Position numbers and translations under genes: made by a program
Assembly (NCBI RefSeq): GCF_035917575.1
Contig: NZ_CP109090.1
Span: 4,526,001-4,590,000 of the forward strand
Source of the DNA: Streptomyces sp. NBC_01788
GTDB lineage: Bacteria > Actinomycetota > Actinomycetes > Streptomycetales > Streptomycetaceae
Direction: 5' to 3'
Length of the DNA stretch: 64,000 nucleotides
Shown: positions 17,028 through 25,661 of the stretch, in pieces
Position numbering within the stretch: position 1 is the first letter of the stretch
How the letters are laid out: each line of letters opens with the position of its first letter
The notes under the pieces: model-generated
Told to the model about the DNA's origin: nothing
Databases searched by the model: none
What the model saw: only the letters and a program-made list of their open reading frames with translations

Positions 17028-17759
17028 TGAGCTGGTCAGTTGAAGGGTGAGGAGGACGGCCTGGGACTCGTGATCCGGGTGGTCGAGCCCCGTAGTTTGC
17101 GGAGGCCGCCAGGATTTGAGGGTGGCGACGGTCTGATCGACGAGGACCCGGATCGTCGCGTGGGACCGGTTCACTGCCTTCCGGCCTACGGAGAGGGCCT
17201 CCCGCCGTCCCTCAGCACGCGACGCGGACCGTGCCGTCGGCACCCCGGTGCCCCTTGTCTCCCCAGCACTTGATGCCGACCTCGACGAGGGCGTCGACGA
17301 TGCCGTGTTCGCGGGTTGCACGGACGTTGTGGACGGCGCCAGGCAGGGCCGGGGAGGCCTACAGCAGTCGACCGAGGCGATCTGCGATGACCACCTGCAC
17401 GTTCATACCTTGCTTCCTTCGCTTGCCGCAATAGAAACGGCCGGTCTGCGGCAGCGCGGTCGATCGACAGCAGCGTGCCGTCCAGAATCGGATATGCCTC
17501 ACCGACGCGGCCCGCACCTCGTCGTCCAGGCTGGGGGCGAGGGCTGCCAAGAGTTCGACAACCTTGGTGACAAGCGGTACGCCGTTGTGGCGCCGATGTC
17601 GAACCCGGCCGCGAGGTGGGCGTACAGGTGTCTCACCCGCAGATGAGTGAGGGTTAGCAGGGCCTGGCGGTTGACGCTCAGGCGCTGCCAGCGGTAGCCG
17701 ATCATACGGCGATGCCGCCGCAGCTGCTGCGTGAGGAAGCGGAGAGCTGCGCTGGACAC
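17028..17759 (-). pseudogene. Degraded IS5-family transposase
   Basis: Four minus-strand fragments in different frames together reproduce an IS5-type transposase. The N-terminal helix-turn-helix part is LTHLRVRHLYAHLAAGFDIG at about 17590-17650. Then come LAALAPSLDDEVRAASV near 17540, GKRRKQGMNVQVVIAD near 17410, and the C-terminal GRKAVNRSHATIRVLVDQTVATLKSW near 17110-17190. At least three frameshifts break it. No intact terminal inverted repeats or target duplication were recognised. It is an old insertion inside the WXG-rich island. Confidence 0.8.
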
Positions 17760-17795
17760 GTCGACACCCGAGTTGTCAGTCCAACTGCCGGTACC

Positions 17796-18071
17796 TCAGT
17801 GCAACTTGCTGTTCATCTCTGCCTGCTTCTGCCGAGCATTCTCGACAAGTCGGTTTTCCTCTGCGGGGAATGAGTCGAACAACGCCTTCAGCCGCTTCAT
17901 GCGGCCTTCGTGATCGGTGCGCCAGTTGTCAGCCTTCTTGCCGATCCAGGTTTTCGGCATCATGCTGTCCACGTTCTTCATGGCGGTGCGGATCTCGTTC
18001 ACCGAGATCTCGATCGCGTTCATGTCTTGTCGGCACATGTAATCCAGCCGGTCTTCCTGAGGTAGACCCAT
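17796..18071 (-). CDS. WXG-type small protein
   Basis: This 91-residue protein has the motif KTWIGKKADNWRTDHEGRMKRL at about residues 42-63, a W-x-G turn in the same subfamily as the plus-strand protein at 14846-15148. The start is the ATG at 18071 (MGLPQED), which has AAGGAA about 11 nt upstream. The gene lies about 110 bp downstream of the lipoprotein gene on the same strand and could be the last gene of that operon. Confidence 0.75.
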   Translation of the reverse strand: MGLPQEDRLDYMCRQDMNAIEISVNEIRTAMKNVDSMMPKTWIGKKADNWRTDHEGRMKRLKALFDSFPAEENRLVENARQKQAEMNSKLH

Positions 18072-18180
18072 GAGTGCGTATTTCCTTCCTGTGCATGGTG
18101 TGTGCGCCCACACCGAGCGCATAGTCGGCGGGCCCGTGGCATCCGGCGAGGCAGCTGCATCGGATCGACGCCGATGTGAC

Positions 18181-19236
18181 CTACTCGGTGGGAATGCGCA
18201 GAACGTATGAGGAACTGCCTGCCATGACCAGACTGCCCGAGAACGCGGAGTAGGCCAGCGCAAAGGGAACTGGGCAGGGCAGCTTCGTCGCGTCGACCAA
18301 GTGACCCGGTTTGCAGACCGAATTCGATGTGGTGTTCGTGTCACGGGGCGCACTCTTGACAATCAACTCGGCTTCGCCGTGTGTCAGATGAAGTACATAA
18401 GAGTGTGTCTTGTCGTGGGTGTTGACGTAGATGCCCTCCGCGCCGTCGCCGGTCATCCAGGCCACTGGGAGTCCCGCAGTGTCGCCGGTTACCCCGGCGA
18501 CACTGCGGGGCAGGGAGAGAGAATGTGCCGTACCGTCGGGGTCGAGCGCCTGGATGCCGCCAAGTGTCGGTTGAGTAGCCAGGTAGACGTGCTTGGTTCC
18601 GCTCGCCACTCGGCCCGGTAGGAAACGGGTTCCGCTCTGGTATGCGTCGGCAGGGATCTGGTAGAGGCGTGTCAGAGTGTCGCCCTTGAGGCTCCAGATG
18701 ACGTCGTCGTCCGTGATCAGGATGGCGCCGTCCGCTCGCGCAGCAAAGGGCGTGGGCCCCTTGTCGGCGAAGCGGTACCGCTTCGCCTGGACGCTCCTTG
18801 GGGCCGGCTGCCCCGCCTTGCGCCCCACACCCTCTGCGCCCGCGAGTACCACTGTCTGCTGCCCACTCGAGCTCAGCTTGACGATCTGCCGGCCGCTGCC
18901 GGTTGCCAACGAGTTGTCGGGCAGGGCAACGAGCCCGTGCAGCCCATTGGTGTGTCTCTGCAGGGTCTTTAGCTTGGAGCCCTTTCTGATGGTGACGAGG
19001 TCGACGAACATCCCGTAGACCTGGTTGTCCCTGGCGATGGTGAGACCCACTGGGATGTCGCCGAACCCGTTGTACGCGGCGTCCGCGTCCGTATTGAGGA
19101 GGACAAGCGCCTGCCCCTGCTTGGGCTCCTTCCAGTCGTCACCTCTTTCACTGCATCCCGCGAGCACGAGCAGTACGGCTGAGACCGTCCCGATTGCCGG
19201 CCACCGACCGTGGCGTCCCGACTTAACCAACCCCAA
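18181..19236 (-). CDS. Secreted lipoprotein, probable beta-propeller fold
   Basis: This 351-residue protein has a lipoprotein signal peptide: a basic start, a hydrophobic core and the lipobox LVLAGC with the cysteine at about residue 28. The mature part shows repeated strand-turn-strand units (LHGLVALPDNSLATG, GAILITDDDVIWSLKG, HVYLATQPTLGGIQALDPDG and GIYVNTHDKTHSYVL), which suggests a beta-propeller. No catalytic motif was seen. Its start overlaps the stop of the large putative substrate gene by 14 nt, so the two are probably made together. A role as a surface partner or receptor for that protein is inference. Confidence 0.75.
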   Translation of the reverse strand: MGLVKSGRHGRWPAIGTVSAVLLVLAGCSERGDDWKEPKQGQALVLLNTDADAAYNGFGDIPVGLTIARDNQVYGMFVDLVTIRKGSKLKTLQRHTNGLHGLVALPDNSLATGSGRQIVKLSSSGQQTVVLAGAEGVGRKAGQPAPRSVQAKRYRFADKGPTPFAARADGAILITDDDVIWSLKGDTLTRLYQIPADAYQSGTRFLPGRVASGTKHVYLATQPTLGGIQALDPDGTAHSLSLPRSVAGVTGDTAGLPVAWMTGDGAEGIYVNTHDKTHSYVLHLTHGEAELIVKSAPRDTNTTSNSVCKPGHLVDATKLPCPVPFALAYSAFSGSLVMAGSSSYVLRIPTE

Positions 19237-21273
19237 GACCGAAGGCCTCCCTCATCTCCTGGTCGAACTCGCCGACCTTGCGACCGCTCTGTTGCTGAGC
19301 GCTGACCCACCAGGCGTTGAAGTCCTCGCGGTCCTGTTCACTCCTGATGACAATGTGACCTTGTGCCCACTCCGGGTGGTTCACTGGTGGCTGGACGTGC
19401 CACTCCTGGAGCTTCCCGGACCGGGCGAGGCCCTCCATCACCGGGGCCGCCATAGATGTCGAGTCGCGGAACTTTATGCCCTGATAGTTGCTCTCTGCCT
19501 TCGCCTGCTCCGCTGAATCTGAGGGGAACTGCGCGTCAGCCTGCGGCAAGCCCGTCCAGATCGCCGCCTGCGCCCACGTCTCAGTGAGTTCCACTGCCGC
19601 CCTGCCCCCTGGTAGCGGCACCGAGGCGAGCCCGGCGGCGGCGATGTCGAACCACTTTTTCTGGGCGGCGTGTTCGGCGTCAGCGAGCGCTGCCTCCTGC
19701 ATGTCCACGGCGTGACCAGCGGCGGAGACTTCTCCACGCAGTTCGGCGAGCTTCTTGATGTAGGCGCCGTCGGCCCCGTCGATGCCGTGCTGGGCGGTCA
19801 TGCTGATCTGGGCGTTGATGGCTTGGACGACGTTGCCGGCGATCTCCTTGTCCTTGTTTTCCAGGATCTCGCTGAGGAACGCCTTCGTGGTGGCCTGGGG
19901 CACCATGACCGTGCCGTCGCCCTTGGTGGACGCCCTGTCCTGGTCGATTCCGGTGGTGTCCGCGAAGTCCTTCACATACGTGGAGAAGACGAAGGCCAGC
20001 GCTTTCTCGATTTCCGTGTTGACCGGGTACTGCTCCTTCTCGTAGTCGCTCTTGGTCTTGTCGACGGCGTACTTGGCCGCGCCGGCATTAATAACGTTGG
20101 CCGCGGCCGTGGCCGAATCCTCGGGATGCTGAATCCGGTTACTCGTGGCAGCTGTGATCACCGCGGCGGGCCACTTGGCGTCATTGAAGTCAGTGCCGGG
20201 CGTGGCCCAGTAATCGTTGACGAGTTCTTTTGCGTGCTCGGCTCCGTCGGCCCCGGCGAGGAGATCGTGCGCGGCGTCGCCGTTTTCGCAGATGCGCTGC
20301 ATAAGCGTGATCGTGGGGTCGTTGGCGTCGATGGCTTGGACCCGGTTGAAGGCTTCCTTCGAGTTCTCGCCCACATAGGAGTGCGCGAGCCCGAGCTCTT
20401 TGTACCAGGCGTTGTCAGGGTCTACGTATGCTTCGGGCGAATAGCCCATGCCGACGATCTGGCCAGGCGAATAACTCGGCCTCATGTCCATCTTGTGGGC
20501 CTTGCGCCAGTCCAGCATGGCCCCGCCGACGTGCGACAGCAGGTGCGGTTCCCATGCGTCGCCCTTCGGCCCGTACTTGAACAGCATCCCCACGGACCAC
20601 ATGTCGCCGCCCTCGGGATTCGTCAGTGCCTTCTCGTAGTCTGCATTGGGCGGGATCTTCGGGTTCTTGCCCTGCTGGTACTTGAAGATCTGGTTGACCC
20701 CGTCCGCGAACTTTCCGACGATCTTCTTTGACTCGTCGTTCAGTGCCACGAAGTTGTGCGTGCCGTCCTCCGTGTGCAACGCCTGGGCGACCCGAGCCGC
20801 ATCCGCGATGCCACCCGCATCGGCGAAGGCCTTCAAATACTCTGGGTCATCCTTGTGATCTTGCAGTGACTGCGCGATCGCCGCGATGTCCTCTCGCGAC
20901 CCCGGCGCCTTCGGGTTGTCGAGCGCCTTCTTGAGGGTGGCGGCTTCCTGCTTGGCCTCCTTGGAGCTCTCCTGGGCGACATCCTTCATGTCCCAAGGGA
21001 TGTTGATGATGTTTCCATCGGGAGTGCACGTGCCGGACGCGCCGCCGGCTTCCTCCAGGTTGCGGGCCAGATCGGCGCGCTTGGACATGTCCCGGGCGTC
21101 CTGGCCGACGGCCCCCACCTGCTGAGCCAGCAGGGACAGATCGAGGCGCTGTCCCAGGACTTGAAGTTCTTGCGGATCAACGTTCCATGTTTGGACAGGA
21201 CGGCTTCCAAGTCCTCGAGTCGATCCGCGAGTTTGCGTACCCGTACCGGATCCACGCCGACGTACTCCCCCAC
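19223..21273 (-). pseudogene. Large putative type VII substrate, frameshifted near the 5' end
   Basis: The first 45 codons from the GTG at 21273 (or 21255, which has GGGGGAG upstream) read DPVRVRKLADRLEDLEAVLS, then KHGTLIRKNFKSWDSA. At about 21140-21150 one base appears to be missing. The continuation DLSLLAQQVGAVGQDARDMS runs on in the next frame for 631 further codons to the stop at 19223. Repair gives about 683 residues. The protein carries AIAQSLQDHKDDPEYLKAFADAGG, shared with the intact protein at 12787-14247, and a similar N-terminal helical domain. A C-terminal helical region ends in GRKVGEFDQEMREAFGLGVG. No enzymatic motif was recognised. The long downstream frame could still be translated from an internal start such as the GTG at 21118. 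Either a true mutation or a sequence error is possible. Confidence 0.65.
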
Positions 21274-21617
21274 GAACGCCCCTTTTGTGTGCCCACTGTC
21301 ATCGATACGCCGCAGTCAGCGGCGATGTAAACCATAAGGCGGCCTTGGGTGCCTTACTGACTCTTCACTGGCAGTTGACGAAAAAACCCGCATTTACACT
21401 TTCAGTGAGCCCTCAGAGTGCGTTGCTCCCACGCAACGGCTCTGCCTCCTGCTAGGGCAGAAGCCCGCGAGACGGTTGCGACCTCGGGTCTGAGGTTGAG
21501 GCTCAGTACGTCCTCGCACGCCGCTGCCCGGGCGTCCTGTTCGGCGATCGGGGGGTGCCGTCTTCTATTTGAGAACAGACCGTCAACGCTTCTGTCTCAT
21601 GTTCGCCCATCAGCTGG
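21274..21617. other. 344-bp spacer, no gene seen
   Basis: This stretch is less G/C-rich than its surroundings and holds no frame with good codon use. It must contain the promoter of the leftward large-substrate operon and any terminator of the secreted-protein gene, but no clear hairpin or -35/-10 pair stands out. Confidence 0.4.
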
Positions 21618-22661
21618 TCAACGGTTGACGGACTGAATCTCCTGGACGGTGACGTCCTGGGTCGCCGCGAAGGTGCCGTCGGGAAGCTCTCCGCCGGCGC
21701 CACCGGTGCCGGTCCAGTTGATCCTCCAGGTGATGGTCGCTTTGAGGTTGTACGTTCCCTTGCCGGAGGAGCGGGTGTACTTGATTCCGCAAGGTGGCGT
21801 TTTGTTGGACTTGCCCTTGCTGTAAGGCTCACCGATCGAGTCATCGTCATTGATCGCGCACGCGCCCGAAGCGGGGTAGGTCTCAGCGTCAGCGGTCCCG
21901 GGCTGGAGTTTGAGGGAGACCGGCTTGGCTGTGGTCGTCGCCTGGATGTTGAGGCCGGCCACGTTGAGGGAGGCGGTCACCCGGACCGGCTTGAACGTGG
22001 ACGGGTCAAGCCAGGCCCACGTCGGGAGGTTGACCTTGGTCACGTTCTGCGGCGCGAGGGTGACCTCGGCGTCGGGGAGCAGGATTCTGTTGAAGGCGAG
22101 TTCAGCGAGGATCTGTGGCGTGACGGCGTTCTGCACAGCTGGTGTGTCGCCGTTTTGGACCCAGAAAGGCAGCTTGCTGCAGGTGAACGCGTTCGGATCG
22201 TCGAGTCGGTTGGGATCCTGGACCGCGACCCACCAGTTGCCTTCGTTGGCCTTGTCAAGATTGAAGTTCTTGTACTTGCCATCCTTGTACATGTCCCGGA
22301 ACTGGCCCGTTGCAGCCTTGGCGTAGTTGGGCTGCCCCGGGTCGTTGACGACCTCGGAGTACTGGCTCTCAACCTGGTTCTGGAAATCCTTGGCCGACAC
22401 GGGTTCGTACCAACACGCCGGCGGGTTCCAATTGTCGACGGGGGCTACGTTGCCAGTCCGGATACTGTTCGCCCCGCCGACGCTGCCGGAATAGGTGATC
22501 CGTGACTCGAGCGTGTTCCCGGATCTGCTCCCCGACGTTTTCGCGCCGCCGTCGGAACCGCCCGGACCGCGCTTCGCGTAGGCCGGGCTCGAGATCAGCA
22601 GAGATGCGATGGTCAGAGCGCCGATCGCAGCCCCCGCGTGGTGCAACCTCAAGGCGTGCAC
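21618..22661 (-). CDS. Secreted protein, paralogue A of a Tad-flanking pair
   Basis: This 347-residue protein has a Sec signal peptide (hydrophobic core GAAIGALTIASLLISSPAYA, cleavage after about residue 29). The mature protein is rich in aromatic and proline residues and has six or so cysteines. Conserved landmarks are WNPPACWYEP, then VNLPTWAWLDPSTFKPVRV, DAETYPASGACAINDDDSIG and the C-terminus TQDVTVQEIQSVNR. The same landmarks occur in the split gene at 33349-36308, so the two are paralogues. No enzyme family is recognised. The GTG start overlaps the end of the lipoprotein gene by 13 nt. It is probably exported to the cell surface together with that lipoprotein. Confidence 0.8.
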   Translation of the reverse strand: MHALRLHHAGAAIGALTIASLLISSPAYAKRGPGGSDGGAKTSGSRSGNTLESRITYSGSVGGANSIRTGNVAPVDNWNPPACWYEPVSAKDFQNQVESQYSEVVNDPGQPNYAKAATGQFRDMYKDGKYKNFNLDKANEGNWWVAVQDPNRLDDPNAFTCSKLPFWVQNGDTPAVQNAVTPQILAELAFNRILLPDAEVTLAPQNVTKVNLPTWAWLDPSTFKPVRVTASLNVAGLNIQATTTAKPVSLKLQPGTADAETYPASGACAINDDDSIGEPYSKGKSNKTPPCGIKYTRSSGKGTYNLKATITWRINWTGTGGAGGELPDGTFAATQDVTVQEIQSVNR

Positions 22662-23305
22662 TTCGCGTTCCCCCTGTCGGATACGAGTTCCGTCGTCTGC
22701 CAGACGCCGCCCTTGTTCCTCTTCAGGTGCGTGTTGTAGTAGACGTACGAGTCTTTGTCCGCAGGCGTCTTGTCGACCTTCTGCGTCTTCCTGTCCTTGT
22801 TGAACGCCTTGGTTTCATCCGTGCAGAACGTCACTCCTGCCGAGGTCTTGCTGAAGATGACCACATTGGGGTTGAAGTACCGCACAGTACCCGTGTAGGT
22901 GATTCCAGCATCCACAAAGGACTTGACCCACCTGGCGCCGCTGACGAGCGCGTTCCCCTGTCGATAGAACGCGAGAGCCGGTTCGTCGGGGTTCCCCTTG
23001 ACGATCGCGTAGTTGGTAGCTGTCTGTGCGCGGCTGGCATCGGCGAGGATGGCGTCATTGGTGGGATCGCCTGTATGCCAGCTCTCAAAGTCGTCCTTGA
23101 CGTCGCTGGGTAGCGCGATGTCCGGCCGATGGGGCTCGTCCGAAGCGAGGGAGCTGGGCGGTGGCGACGTCCGCGCATCGGGGGTGTCAGCGCCCGGGAT
23201 CGTCTCGTTCGCCTTGGAGTTGCCGCTCCCGCCGCCACAAGCCGTGGTCAGCAGGGCTGCGGCTGCGACGAGTGCGGCAGCAACGGGCAAAGAGCGTCGC
23301 TTCAC
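22649..23305 (-). CDS. Lipoprotein, paralogue A of a Tad-flanking pair
   Basis: This 218-residue lipoprotein begins at the GTG at 23305 with GGGGAG upstream. Its signal peptide RRSLPVAAALVAAAALLTTAC ends in a lipobox cysteine. The mature part has a Ser/Pro linker followed by a compact alpha/beta domain: HRPDIALPSDVKDDFE, then AFYRQGNALVSGARWV and the C-terminal DRGNAKC. The last region and the RPD-x-x-LPSD motif recur in the lipoprotein at 36305-36958, so these are paralogues with the same gene order. The fold resembles the NTF2-like pattern of small extracytoplasmic domains, but this is a guess. It is divergent from the Tad operon. Confidence 0.8.
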   Translation of the reverse strand: MKRRSLPVAAALVAAAALLTTACGGGSGNSKANETIPGADTPDARTSPPPSSLASDEPHRPDIALPSDVKDDFESWHTGDPTNDAILADASRAQTATNYAIVKGNPDEPALAFYRQGNALVSGARWVKSFVDAGITYTGTVRYFNPNVVIFSKTSAGVTFCTDETKAFNKDRKTQKVDKTPADKDSYVYYNTHLKRNKGGVWQTTELVSDRGNAKCTP

Positions 23306-23810
23306 TGTGACTCCCCGTGGACAATGAGTTGGACAGAGAGTTCGACGGTATCGGTGCGACGGTTGCTTCCGCCAAGCTGGGCCCCTGTGCGTGTGGGCCA
23401 ATTTTGGACGTCCTGCTACCGAGTTGCGAGGGGTCCGCGGCCTGCTCCTGCCAGTTGTGGCGGTGGTGTCAGTGCGTCATGTCACCTCTGTCTCGCGGGC
23501 GTTGCCGCGGTCAGGGGAAGCGATGCTCGCTGCCTGGGGGAGATCGTTGCATGACCGATCCGCTCCCTTGTGAGCAATTCGTGCAGGCATGGTGCGTGCT
23601 CGGTGGTCGCGGGCCGGGTGTGAGTCGAGGCTCCGGAGGGGCACTGTGGCAACGGATTCGCGGTCGCACACTCGGTTGGGTGTAGTTCTGTCGTATCCCA
23701 TGGGGGCGTGCTCGTGATTGAGTTGCAGGCGGACAGCGGCAAGTCGCCTGTGGCCCACGGGGCCTGACTTGCCTTGAGGGGCTTATGTGCTGCTGATACC
23801 GTGCGATGGC
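23306..23810. other. Gene-free spacer upstream of the Tad operon
   Basis: No convincing coding sequence was found in about 500 bp. The frames present have no family resemblance and poor codon use. Divergent promoters for the leftward lipoprotein pair and the rightward Tad operon must lie here or just beyond. Confidence 0.4.
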
Positions 23811-23839
23811 TTGACACTCGCCCCCGCGCCGGATAGTCG
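23811..23839 (+). promoter_or_regulatory. Promoter of the Tad operon
   Basis: TTGACA (23811-23816) and TAGTCG (23834-23839) are separated by exactly 17 bp. The -35 is perfect and the -10 is close to the vegetative consensus. Initiation near 23846 would leave a leader of about 87 nt before the cpaB start at 23933. This is the best sigma-70-type promoter in the window. Confidence 0.65.
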
Positions 23840-23932
23840 CGACATCGCCCGGATCGCTGGTGAAGTGTCCGGGTTTGCAGCCCAGGCGAAGAGCTTGGCA
23901 GACGACATCTTGGGTGTACGGGGAGCTGTTGC

Positions 23933-24652
23933 GTGAAGATCCAGGAGCGTACGGGGGCGGGCGCGGGACGTGCCGCGGCTCCGGCTCAGCCGATGGTCGG
24001 TGACCGGCTTCCCATGGCGCCTCGCGAGCGCAAACCGGCCCTGGCTGCCCTGGCGGTGCTGCTCATCCTGGTGGGCGCCCTGGGCGCCACGATGCTCGTG
24101 CTGCAGGTCGGGCACCGTATCGAGGTCGTCAAGGTGACGCAGGACATCCCGGCCGGAGAGTCCGTCACCTCCAATGAAGTGACCTCGGTGATGGTGGCCG
24201 CCGACGACTCCATCAATTACGTCCGGTGGTCCCAACTGGGCACCCTGAAGACCCTCAAGGCCAGGACCACCATCTACAAGGGCACGGTCGTGGTGGGGGA
24301 GATGTTCGGCGCGAAGAGCAGCCTGCCGGACGGCAAGGCCCTCGTCGGTGTCGCACTCAAGGAGGGCCAGTACCCGACGGGCATCAAGAACGGCGACATC
24401 GTCGCCGTCTACCGCGTCGGCGACCACGCGTCGAGCTCCAACTCCACTAGCGGCGCGACGGGTTCTTCCGCTAACGGTGGCAACCTCATCGTGGACAAGG
24501 CGCGTGTCAGCTCCAAGGGCGACAACAGCGGCTCCGCCGTGAGCAGCGGCAACATGTCGCTCACCCTCCTCGTCGACCAGTCCGACGCCGCCGCCGTGGC
24601 CCAGGCCGCGGCCGCGAATTCCGTCGCCGTCGTCGTCGTTCCCGGCAACTGA
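23933..24652 (+). CDS. cpaB: Flp pilus assembly protein CpaB/RcpC (SAF domain)
   Basis: This 239-residue protein has a short cytoplasmic N-terminus, one transmembrane helix (about 36-58, ALAALAVLLILVGALGATMLV) and a SAF domain. The SAF segment reads VVKVTQDIPAGESVTSNEVTSV, then YKGTVVVGEMF and GKALVGVALKEGQYPTGIKNGDIVAVY. CpaB proteins are periplasmic or extracytoplasmic parts of Tad pili. In a Gram-positive host there is no secretin partner, so the protein probably acts in the cell envelope. A low-complexity Ser/Gly insert (about 165-200) interrupts the domain. The start is a GTG with GGGGAG 7 nt upstream. It opens the Tad operon. Confidence 0.85.
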   Translation: MKIQERTGAGAGRAAAPAQPMVGDRLPMAPRERKPALAALAVLLILVGALGATMLVLQVGHRIEVVKVTQDIPAGESVTSNEVTSVMVAADDSINYVRWSQLGTLKTLKARTTIYKGTVVVGEMFGAKSSLPDGKALVGVALKEGQYPTGIKNGDIVAVYRVGDHASSSNSTSGATGSSANGGNLIVDKARVSSKGDNSGSAVSSGNMSLTLLVDQSDAAAVAQAAAANSVAVVVVPGN

Positions 24653-24668
24653 GGGCGGCCGCGTACTC

Positions 24669-25661
24669 ATGGCCCTCATCGCACTGGCCGCCGACAAGGG
24701 TTCGCCCGGCGTCACCACCGCCGCCGTCGCACTGGCCGCCGTCTGGCCGCGGCGCGTGCTGCTCGCCGAGACGGACCCGGCGGGCGGCGACCTCGTCTAC
24801 CGCAGCTCCGCCGCGCACGGCGGGCCGCTCAACCCGAACGTCGGCATGCTGTCCATCGCCGCGACCGCGCGCCGTGGGCTGGTGCCCGACCAACTCTGGG
24901 ATCATGTACAGCCGTTGAGTGGCGGCCTGGAGGTTCTTGTCGGACTCGGCATCTCCGAGCAGGCCGCCGGTCTCGCCGGGCTGTGGCCCACCCTGGGTCA
25001 TGCCTTCGCCTCGCTCGCGGACTCCCCGAACTCGCCCGCCGACGTCATCGCCGACTGCGGCCGGATCAGCGGCGACACCCCCGCCGTGGAACTCTTCCCG
25101 CACGCCTCCCTCGTTCTGCTGATCTCGCGCACCGAGCCGGAGGCCATCGCCCGCGTCCGCGACCGCGCCGCCGCGCTGTCCGCCAAGCTGCACGGCGGCC
25201 CGCGCGGTGCCGCCAGCCTGGCCACGCCGGTGATCGGCGTCGTCCTGGTCGCCGACACGGGCACCGCGGGCAAGGTCTCCGGCCAGGTCAACGACATGCT
25301 CGTGCACGCTCAGACCGGTGCCCGCGTCGTCGGCACCATCGCCGACGACCCTGCGGGCGCGGGCCAGTTGGCCGGACGCAGGCGCGGCCGCCTCGACAAG
25401 TCCCTGCTGATCCGCTCGGCCCGCAAGGTCACCGCGGACCTGTATCAGCAGTACGGCGCCGCCTGGGCCGTATCCGCACAGGCGCAGCAAGCCCACCAGG
25501 TCCAGCAAGCCCACCAGGTCCAGCAGGCCAACCAAGCTCAGCAGACCCATCTCGACCAGCAGGCACCCCAGGCCCAGCAGCCACCCCAGGCCCAGCTAGC
25601 CCCCCAGACCCCCCAGCCCTACCGCCCCCACGCGAACGGTCAGTCAGGAGCCGGGCGATGA
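24669..25661 (+). CDS. CpaE/TadZ-like ParA-type ATPase with Gln-rich tail
   Basis: This 330-residue protein opens with LIALAADKGSPGVTTAAVALAAVWP, a P-loop-like segment of the MinD/ParA superfamily, followed by LLAETDPAGGDLVYR and VIADCGRIS. The deviant Walker lysine is at residue 9 (KGSPGVTT). TadZ/CpaE proteins localise the Tad machine at the membrane. The last 60 residues are an unusual Gln/Ala/His/Pro-rich tail made of short repeats (QQAHQV, QQANQAQQ). The gene lies 16 bp after cpaB and overlaps the next gene by 4 nt (ATGA). Confidence 0.8.
   Translation: MALIALAADKGSPGVTTAAVALAAVWPRRVLLAETDPAGGDLVYRSSAAHGGPLNPNVGMLSIAATARRGLVPDQLWDHVQPLSGGLEVLVGLGISEQAAGLAGLWPTLGHAFASLADSPNSPADVIADCGRISGDTPAVELFPHASLVLLISRTEPEAIARVRDRAAALSAKLHGGPRGAASLATPVIGVVLVADTGTAGKVSGQVNDMLVHAQTGARVVGTIADDPAGAGQLAGRRRGRLDKSLLIRSARKVTADLYQQYGAAWAVSAQAQQAHQVQQAHQVQQANQAQQTHLDQQAPQAQQPPQAQLAPQTPQPYRPHANGQSGAGR
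25480..25620 (+). repeat. Coding repeats for a Gln/Ala/His/Pro tail
   Basis: The 3' end of the CpaE-like gene carries imperfect 18-bp direct repeats of the type CAAGCCCACCAGGTCCAG, followed by further CAG-rich variants. They encode the low-complexity tail and are likely to vary in copy number between strains. Confidence 0.6.

Noticed and set aside
23317..23685. A 122-codon Cys-rich frame in the Tad upstream spacer
   Set aside because: Its start lies within the upstream region of the lipoprotein gene, codon use is poor, and cysteine spacing follows no known motif.
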